10,023 nucleotides of DNA from Candidatus Woesearchaeota archaeon (GTDB taxonomy: Archaea; Nanobdellota; Nanobdellia; Woesearchaeales; GW2011-AR4). Position numbers and translations under genes: made by a program. The notes under the pieces are model-generated. The model was not told where the DNA came from, did not search any database, and saw only the letters and a program-made list of their open reading frames with translations. The stretch's first letter is position 1, and the number at the start of each line of letters is the position of its first letter. The stretch lies in assembly GCA_016185955.1 (NCBI GenBank), contig JACPMQ010000070.1, forward strand, positions 1 to 10,023. Reading direction: 5' to 3'. Shown here piece after piece: positions 6,195-10,023 of this stretch.

Positions 6195-7172
6195 TTATTC
6201 ACCGCCGAATTTTTTTATTATAGCCTTAAATTCCTCTTCCTCATTGTCACCAATAAATCCTACTTTCTTATATTTGCATCCTAAAAGAGTTAGCGGTGCA
6301 AAACTATCCGGGCTATATTTTTTAAATAGCTGCAATTCCTCATCAGGCACTCCATTTTCCTTTTCTAATGTCAGGAAGTTATCGCCTGTGTCAAGATTCC
6401 ATACATACGCTTCTATTTTTCCCTCTTTAAGCAGTTCTTTTGTGGAGTTTATAAAAATAGCTTGTGTTTCATTGCACTTATCGCACCAGCTTGCAGTATA
6501 AAGCCTCATAATTGGCATATTCTCGTTGCATACTTTATCACTAGTTTTCTCAAAACTTTTTAAAATAACTGGGTTAATATTTTCATAAAATATTTTTATT
6601 TCAGAGTTATTTGTTAAATTGCTTATGTAATCCTGAAAGGCTTTGTTTTTTTCACCGAAAAAATCGTTTTCCTTTTCAGGATAAATATTTTTATTTGCAA
6701 GCAGTTTTGTTATAATAACTCTTGTTTCAAAGGACTTTTTTGCATCATCAAGATTAAGGCCCCTTTCCTTTAAACTTTTTTCAAATTCACTTGGAGTCAA
6801 TCCCTGCTCTATTATAAAAATACCCACAAGCTTCTCAACTTCGTCTTTTGTTGCCTGCACATTATTCTTTTTGGCTTCCTGAAGCAGAATTTCCTGTGAA
6901 ATTAAGGACGTTACCAAAAAATCTTGCTTGGAAATTATTTCTTTGTATTCAGGAATCACAGAAATCTTGTACCACCAATCTAACTGTTCTTTAGTTATGC
7001 TCTTGCCATTTACAGAAGCAGCTATATCCTGATTTAACGGCTTATTGACTCTGATAAAAAGATAAGTTTCTACAACTGCAAATAAAAGAAAAAGTCCTAA
7101 TAACAATATAATTTGCTTTTTTTTTGTTTTGGTTCTAGTTTCAATAGAATTTTTTGGGGTTTTTTTTGCCAT
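6195..7172 (-). CDS. Membrane-anchored SurA-like chaperone domain fused to thioredoxin
   Basis: This 325-residue protein has a basic N-terminus, one membrane anchor (about 20-42, IILLLGLFLLFAVVETYLFI) and then an extracytoplasmic part. Residues about 48-165 match the SurA N-terminal/parvulin-chaperone pattern: ASVNGKSITKEQLDWW, a helical core with LISQEILLQEAKKNNV, then GLTPSEFEKSLKERGLNLDD. Residues about 215-325 form a thioredoxin-like domain with active site WCDKC (Cys230, Cys233), preceding helix ETQAIFINSTKELL and cis-Pro candidate FAPLTLLGC. No rotamase domain is visible. It probably captures unfolded secreted proteins and acts on their thiols, together with the downstream tandem-thioredoxin protein. 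An upstream in-frame TTG at 7196 lies inside the hairpin at 7174-7213, so the ATG at 7172 is preferred. No ribosome binding site is evident beyond that hairpin. Confidence 0.8.
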   Translation of the reverse strand: MAKKTPKNSIETRTKTKKKQIILLLGLFLLFAVVETYLFIRVNKPLNQDIAASVNGKSITKEQLDWWYKISVIPEYKEIISKQDFLVTSLISQEILLQEAKKNNVQATKDEVEKLVGIFIIEQGLTPSEFEKSLKERGLNLDDAKKSFETRVIITKLLANKNIYPEKENDFFGEKNKAFQDYISNLTNNSEIKIFYENINPVILKSFEKTSDKVCNENMPIMRLYTASWCDKCNETQAIFINSTKELLKEGKIEAYVWNLDTGDNFLTLEKENGVPDEELQLFKKYSPDSFAPLTLLGCKYKKVGFIGDNEEEEFKAIIKKFGGE

Positions 7173-7173
7173 T

Positions 7174-7213
7174 TTGTAAAAATTTGCAGTTCGCAAACTG
7201 CAAATTTTTACAA
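7174..7213. repeat. Perfect 18-bp hairpin abutting a start codon
   Basis: TTGTAAAAATTTGCAGTT, loop CGCA, AACTGCAAATTTTTACAA: 18 perfect pairs. It begins 1 nt upstream of the minus-strand ATG at 7172 and would lie at the end of that operon's leader. Its arms (TAAAAATTT, central GTT/AAC) resemble the hairpin at 804-840, which also sits just before a start codon. Confidence 0.8.
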
Positions 7214-7314
7214 GTGCAGTTTACGAGTCTCGCAATTTGTCCGCCGTTCTGTTTTGGTCACGGGTATTGCTGCTAATGTCACTATCACCCCTTTTTACCG
7301 AGGTGTAAATTTGA

Positions 7315-7332
7315 TATAGATAAATCTTTCGG
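7315..7332 (-). promoter_or_regulatory. BRE/TATA-like promoter for the thioredoxin operon
   Basis: On the minus strand CCGAAAGA precedes TTTATCTATA, closely matching the promoter at 577-594. Initiation near 7293 would give a leader of about 120 nt ending in the hairpin at 7174-7213. The box lies at the end of the insertion-sequence relic, so the element's terminus may contribute the BRE. Confidence 0.5.
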
Positions 7333-7846
7333 TGCAAGATTTCAGAAAAATGTGTTATATCATATCCTTAAACGTGGATTCCATTCCTTCCTGCTTGATG
7401 AACTGCGTTCCATGATCGCAGATGCATTGCTTTATTTTGCCATGTTTCATTGCAAGCTTCATACCGTAAATTGATTGTTCTGTTGTGGCATTCTTGCACT
7501 CCGCAAGGGCAAGCAATTTTCTGCTTGCGTCATCTAACACAGCAAATACCCAAAGCTGTTCTCTTGCGTAATAATACCGGTCAATATTCCAACCTTCGAT
7601 TGGCTTTGCAGGCCTTCCATTATTCTTGCCTATCTCTGGAATCTGCTCTGTAAGCAGATACTGTTTGTATACTTGGTTTACTCTTCTTATAGAGATTCCA
7701 GCTATTTTCCTTGCCTGATATGTTGTCCATCCTTGATTTTTCTTCCTTATTGTTTCTATTAATTTCCCCTTAGTAAGTTTCATACTGTAAAGAAACTTAT
7801 CGTAGGGAAATAGTTTTGGTATAACACAAAACTCGATTTGACAACA
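7331..7846 (-). mobile_element. Internally deleted IS481-like insertion sequence relic
   Basis: The 5' part of a transposase gene is followed almost at once by what looks like the opposite end of the element. The left end (7331-7361, GGTGCAAGATTTCAG then TGTGTTATATC) and the right end read inward (7846 down: TGTTGTCAAATCGAG then TGTGTTATACC) share TGTGTTATA exactly and part of the outer sequence. At 516 bp the relic is far shorter than a full IS of this type, so the transposase 3' half has been deleted while both ends stay. I see no convincing target-site duplication. Confidence 0.55.
7355..7783 (-). pseudogene. Truncated IS481-like transposase (DDE integrase core)
   Basis: The 142 residues start with a helix-turn-helix region (about 15-50: GWTTYQARKIAGISIRRVNQ) and GRPAKP, then enter an rve-type catalytic core. 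NIDRYYYAREQLWVFAVLDD places the first catalytic Asp at residue 68, and ICDHGTQF places the second at 123. The sequence ends at residue 142, before the third acidic residue (Glu) and the NHPQTNGK-like segment that full proteins have, so it cannot catalyse transposition alone. Full-length relatives are usually about twice this size. The stop TAA overlaps the TATAACACA of the putative element end, consistent with an internal deletion fusing the gene to the terminus. The reading frame up to there is undamaged, suggesting a fairly recent event. Confidence 0.8.
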
Positions 7847-7847
7847 A

Positions 7848-7857
7848 CCTTATTAAA
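7848..7857 (+). promoter_or_regulatory. Possible TATA box of cbf5
   Basis: CCTTATTAAA is centred about 27 nt upstream of the ATG at 7880, suiting a leaderless transcript. It lies just beyond the end of the IS relic. The match to consensus is mediocre. Confidence 0.3.
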
Positions 7858-7879
7858 CTGCATATTTTTTCTAAATCAC

Positions 7880-8917
7880 ATGGATAAGCACTTATTGCCT
7901 TTTGAAAAAATCACAAGAAAAATCCTTATAAAAAAGGAAGCAGAAACTGATGAAAAACTTGGATGCAAGCCAGAAAATAGAGCTACGGAAGAGATTATAC
8001 ATTATGGCATTGTTAACATAAATAAGCCTCAGGGCCCCACTAGCCATCAAGTAAGTGATTACGTGCAAAAAATTCTCAATATAAAAAAATCAGGGCATAG
8101 CGGGACTTTAGATCCTAACGTGCACGGCGTGCTGCCAATTGCATTGGACAAAGCAACAAGAATTGTGCAGGCATTGCTTACATCAGGCAAGGAATATGTT
8201 GGCATTATGCACCTTCACAAAGATGTGGATGAAACCAAAATAAATGAAACCATAAAAAAATATTTTTTAGGCAAAATAAAGCAAATTCCTCCTTTGAAGA
8301 GTGCTGTCAAAAGACAGGAAAGGACAAGAGACATTTATTACTTTGAAATTCTTGAAAAAGATGGACAGGATGTTTTATTTTTGGTCGGATGCCAAGCTGG
8401 AACTTACATCAGAAAATTAATACATGATCTTGGGCAAAAGCTAACAACAGGCGCGCATATGCTTGAGCTAAGAAGAACCAAAGCAGGACCTTTTGATGAG
8501 AATACATTATTTACATTGCAGGATCTTACAGATGCGCACTATTTTTATAAAAATGAAAGCAACGATAAATTTTTGAGGAAAATAATACAGCCTGTGGAGA
8601 ATGCTGTTGCGCATCTTCCAAAAATATGGGTTTTTGACACAACTGTTGATTCTTTATGCCATGGAGCAGCTTTAAATGTTCCCGGAATAAGCAAATTAAA
8701 TGATGCTATAGAAGTTAATGATGTAGTTGCAATAATGACTTTAAAAGAGGAGCTTATCGCGCTGGGCATTGCAAAATTATCTTCTGAAGAGATAATTAGG
8801 CTGGAAAGAGGCTTTGCAGCCAAAACAGAAAGCGTGTTTATGCAGCGCGGTTTGTACAAACCAAAAATTCCACCGCAAAACGGCGGAAATTTCGTAGTGC
8901 AACGCTTACCAACGTAA
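7880..8917 (+). CDS. cbf5: Cbf5, archaeal H/ACA guide RNP pseudouridine synthase
   Basis: Cbf5 is the catalytic subunit of archaeal H/ACA RNPs, isomerising uridine to pseudouridine in rRNA and tRNA. This 345-residue protein has the TruB-type catalytic domain (about 40-235): INKPQGPTSHQVSDYVQKIL, then GHSGTLDPNVHGVLPIAL with catalytic Asp78, then PPLKSAVKRQERTR, GCQAGTYIRKLIHDLG and GAHMLELRRTKAGPF. A PUA domain follows (about 248-322), including HGAALNVPGISKLN and VNDVVAIMTLKEELIALG. The N-terminal FEKITRKILIKKEAETDEKLG is the archaeal form. An upstream in-frame TTG at 7838 lies within the IS relic, so the ATG at 7880 is preferred. The last 19 residues or so (KPKIPPQNGGNFVVQRLPT) are not family-like. 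They are encoded by the palindromic and 36-bp repeats that overlap the gene end, which also supply the stop codon. Confidence 0.93.
   Translation: MDKHLLPFEKITRKILIKKEAETDEKLGCKPENRATEEIIHYGIVNINKPQGPTSHQVSDYVQKILNIKKSGHSGTLDPNVHGVLPIALDKATRIVQALLTSGKEYVGIMHLHKDVDETKINETIKKYFLGKIKQIPPLKSAVKRQERTRDIYYFEILEKDGQDVLFLVGCQAGTYIRKLIHDLGQKLTTGAHMLELRRTKAGPFDENTLFTLQDLTDAHYFYKNESNDKFLRKIIQPVENAVAHLPKIWVFDTTVDSLCHGAALNVPGISKLNDAIEVNDVVAIMTLKEELIALGIAKLSSEEIIRLERGFAAKTESVFMQRGLYKPKIPPQNGGNFVVQRLPT
8862..8893. repeat. Palindromic repeat within the 3' end of cbf5
   Basis: CAAAAATTCCACCGC, AAAA, then CGGCGGAAATTTCG form an imperfect hairpin (CC/GG, TT/AA and ACCG/CGGC pairs, two mismatches) with the AAATTT arms of the window's repeat family. 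It is translated as PKIPPQNGGNFV. Confidence 0.6.
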
Positions 8918-8920
8918 CTG
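8885..8920 (+). repeat. 36-bp dispersed repeat, copy B, supplying the cbf5 stop
   Basis: GGAAATTTCGTAGTGCAACG continuing CTTACCAACGTAACTG matches 767-802 at 33 of 36 positions. Here it is read in frame as NFVVQRLPT and ends translation at TAA (8915-8917). Confidence 0.85.
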
Positions 8921-9171
8921 CTAACAACATAAGTGGCTGCTCCAGAGCCGCGCTACAGGCAAAATGGCGCATCTTGATTGTTATTACAGCAAAAAATTAT
9001 TTTGCACATACACGCCATTTTGATAGCACAATTAACATTCTTCTGCTTGCCTACCGCCCCTTATTTTGGAGCAGCCACTTATATTTGTTAAGGATTTCTA
9101 CTGAGCCTGAATTGGCAAATACGCACAAGCACCGATTTCGCAACAACCATTTATGTAGTGTTAGCAGTTAC
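8914..9171. repeat. Nested inverted-repeat (foldback) region between cbf5 and marC
   Basis: The gap 8918-9216 contains no supported gene but is dense in inverted repeats. TAACAACATAAGTGGCTGCTCC (8922-8943) pairs with 9068-9090 apart from one indel and one substitution. GTAACTGCTAAC (8914-8925) pairs perfectly with 9160-9171. CAAAATGGCG (8960-8969) pairs with 9013-9022. GCAAAA pairs with TTTTGC in 8989-9005. The first two pairings compete for the same left arm. GTAGTG at 9155-9160 followed by TTAGCAGTTAC is a diverged third version of the 36-bp repeat core. It looks like a mosaic of repeat elements and could form a structured RNA or DNA cruciform. Confidence 0.7.
9107..9148 (-). repeat. Diverged half-copy of the foldback element end
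   Basis: Read on the minus strand it begins GGTTGTTGCGAAATC, then GGTGCTTGTGCG and TTTGCCAATTCAG. It matches the left end of the element at 3099-3141 at about 37 of 43 positions with one gap. No matching second end or target duplication is visible here, so it is a remnant or a single-ended fragment. Confidence 0.75.
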
Positions 9172-9216
9172 AATTTTTACAAAGAAATAAAAAGGAGCTT
9201 GCATAGAGTAATAAAA

Positions 9217-9804
9217 ATGGCTTTAAATTTTGTTAATCTGGATTTTGTAAAGGCATTTTTCGCTATATTTATTGCAATGGACGCGCTTGGAAATTTGCCT
9301 ATACTCTTAACTCTTACAGAAAAGCTGTCAGAAAAAGAAAGACACAAAAATGTCAACAATGCAGTTGTTGTAGCAGCTATTTTATTGCTGATTTTCCTGT
9401 TTTTTGGGACAAACATATTGAAATATTTTGGAATAACTATTGAAAGCTTTAAAATAGCCGGCGGTGTAATTCTATTAATTATTGGCTTAAAGATTGTTTT
9501 GGGATTGAGGTTAAGGGAAGAAAGAGCAAAAAAATATGGAATTGCGGCAGTTCCTTTAGCGACTCCTTTAATTGTAGGGCCTGCAGTCATTACTATGATC
9601 ATAATACTTGTAAATGAAGTAGGCTACTTAGTGACTTTATTGGCTTCTTTGCTTAACCTTTTAATAACATGGATTGTGTTGCGCCAAACAAAACTGCTTT
9701 TCAATGCATTTGGAAGGCAAGGCAGTGATGTAATAGCCAAGATTATGGCTTTAATATTAACAGCAATGGCAACAGAGCTTATTAGGCAGGGGCTGTTGCT
9801 GTAA
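9217..9804 (+). CDS. marC: MarC-family integral membrane protein
   Basis: This 195-residue protein is almost wholly hydrophobic, with about six membrane segments. It matches the MarC family in length and motifs: FFAIFIAMDALGNLPILLTL near the N-terminus, AGGVILLIIGLKIVLGL in the middle, PLATPLIVGPAVITMIIILV after a basic cytoplasmic loop, and GRQGSDVIAKIMALILTAMA near the end. The family was once linked to multiple antibiotic resistance, but that role was not upheld and its transport substrate is unknown. The frame is open upstream to 8974, but that part is translated from the inverted-repeat region and has no family similarity, so the ATG at 9217 is chosen. A GGAG (9194-9197) lies 19 nt upstream, too far to be a good ribosome binding site. 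Confidence 0.9.
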   Translation: MALNFVNLDFVKAFFAIFIAMDALGNLPILLTLTEKLSEKERHKNVNNAVVVAAILLLIFLFFGTNILKYFGITIESFKIAGGVILLIIGLKIVLGLRLREERAKKYGIAAVPLATPLIVGPAVITMIIILVNEVGYLVTLLASLLNLLITWIVLRQTKLLFNAFGRQGSDVIAKIMALILTAMATELIRQGLLL

Positions 9805-9805
9805 T

Positions 9806-9842
9806 CAAAATTTTCACAATCTGCGATTGGCGGAAATGCTTG
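9806..9842. terminator. Degenerate palindromic repeat after marC, possible terminator
   Basis: CAAAATTTTCACAATC, TGC, GATTGGCGGAAATGCTTG begins 2 nt after the marC stop. It resembles the hairpin at 740-776 (shared CAATC, GATTGG and GGAAAT), but its outer arms are decayed. It may act as a weak terminator. No long T tract follows. Confidence 0.45.
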
Positions 9843-9862
9843 AATGGTACCACCAAAAAATA

Positions 9863-9902
9863 TATGTTTTACTACAATAGTATATCAGTATACAAAAACA
9901 TA
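9863..9902. promoter_or_regulatory. Nested dyad upstream of the last gene, possible operator
   Basis: TATGTTTT (9863-9870) is repeated inverted as AAAACATA (9895-9902), enclosing a second dyad GTATA-TCAG-TATAC (9880-9893). It ends 3 nt before the TATA box at 9906, where a bound regulator could block or recruit TBP and TFB. Confidence 0.4.
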
Positions 9903-9905
9903 ACA

Positions 9906-9913
9906 TTTATATA
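9906..9913 (+). promoter_or_regulatory. TATA box of the gene starting at 10003
   Basis: TTTATATA follows the A-rich stretch AAAACATAACA. A start near 9937 would leave a leader of about 65 nt containing repeated TAAATTAA units (9932-9962). Confidence 0.55.
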
Positions 9914-10002
9914 CTAGCTTGTTTCTAACCAGTAAATTAAGTAAATTAAACATTAAATTAAGCAAAAAATATTAAATACAAATATAAAATGAGGTGATTA
10001 AA

Positions 10003-10023
10003 TTGGATTTTATTGTGCAAGAA
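10003..10023 (+). CDS. 5' end of a gene cut off by the window
   Basis: Seven codons (MDFIVQE) start at TTG 10003 and run off the end. The strong ribosome binding site GAGGTGAT (9991-9998) is 4 nt upstream, which decides for this TTG over the in-frame GTG at 9994 that lies inside the site. A promoter and dyad precede it. Too little is present to name the product. Confidence 0.55.

Noticed and set aside
5986..6501. Ser-rich 171-residue plus-strand open frame
   Set aside because: Antisense shadow of the acidic, Lys-rich minus-strand thioredoxin genes; Ser and Phe richness is what the complement of Glu and Lys codons gives.
7208..7282. 24-codon minus-strand reading frame (GTG start) in the thioredoxin operon leader, ending inside the hairpin
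   Set aside because: A GGGGTGAT lies upstream, but only 1 nt from the GTG, too close for initiation. A leader peptide with attenuation would be attractive but is unsupported.
7216..7330. tRNA or rRNA fragment in the gap left of the IS relic
   Set aside because: The GC is slightly higher than its surroundings, but no cloverleaf, anticodon stem or recognisable rRNA segment could be found.
8974..9216. 81-residue N-terminal extension of MarC
   Set aside because: It would be encoded by the inverted-repeat region, lacks family similarity, and the ATG at 9217 gives a normal-length MarC.

Overview
The window looks like archaeal chromosome, most likely from a small-genome DPANN-type lineage (Woesearchaeota or Pacearchaeota-like; this placement is inference). 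The domain call rests on an archaeal Cbf5-type pseudouridine synthase, BRE plus TATA promoters of the form GAAA-N-TTTATATA, GGTGA-type ribosome binding sites, an AbrB/RelE toxin-antitoxin pair and an IS481-like transposase relic. The DNA is AT-rich throughout.

Layout from left to right. (1) On the minus strand at 13-536 lies an AbrB antitoxin with a RelE-type toxin whose C-terminal catalytic end is in another frame after an apparent one-base insertion. (2) A 309-bp gap at 546-854 holds two divergent promoters and two 37-nt hairpins. (3) A tightly overlapping plus-strand operon at 855-3050 encodes a large coiled-coil membrane protein, a stand-alone CBS-domain pair and a small membrane protein; two of the three are unrecognised. 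(4) A 155-bp foldback element with 9-bp direct repeats sits at 3088-3260. (5) At 3301-4815 there is a fusion of an MscS-like channel to a C39-like cysteine peptidase. (6) On the minus strand at 4869-7172 are two membrane-anchored thioredoxin-fold proteins, one of them carrying a SurA-like chaperone domain. (7) An internally deleted IS481-like element lies at about 7331-7846. (8) cbf5 follows, and its 3' end runs into a dispersed repeat. (9) A 300-bp mosaic of nested inverted repeats follows. (10) marC and the first codons of a further gene, with its promoter and a dyad, end the window.

The genes suggest two functional themes. The minus-strand pair (SurA-thioredoxin and tandem thioredoxin) looks like an extracytoplasmic folding and disulfide module. 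The CBS operon looks like a membrane complex with a cytosolic nucleotide sensor. The theme that unites the non-coding DNA is a family of short palindromic repeats. They occur in the leaders of two operons, at two gene ends, and inside the coding 3' end of cbf5. Together with the foldback element and its diverged half-copy at 9107-9148, they indicate non-autonomous mobile DNA that has shaped leaders, terminators and one protein terminus.
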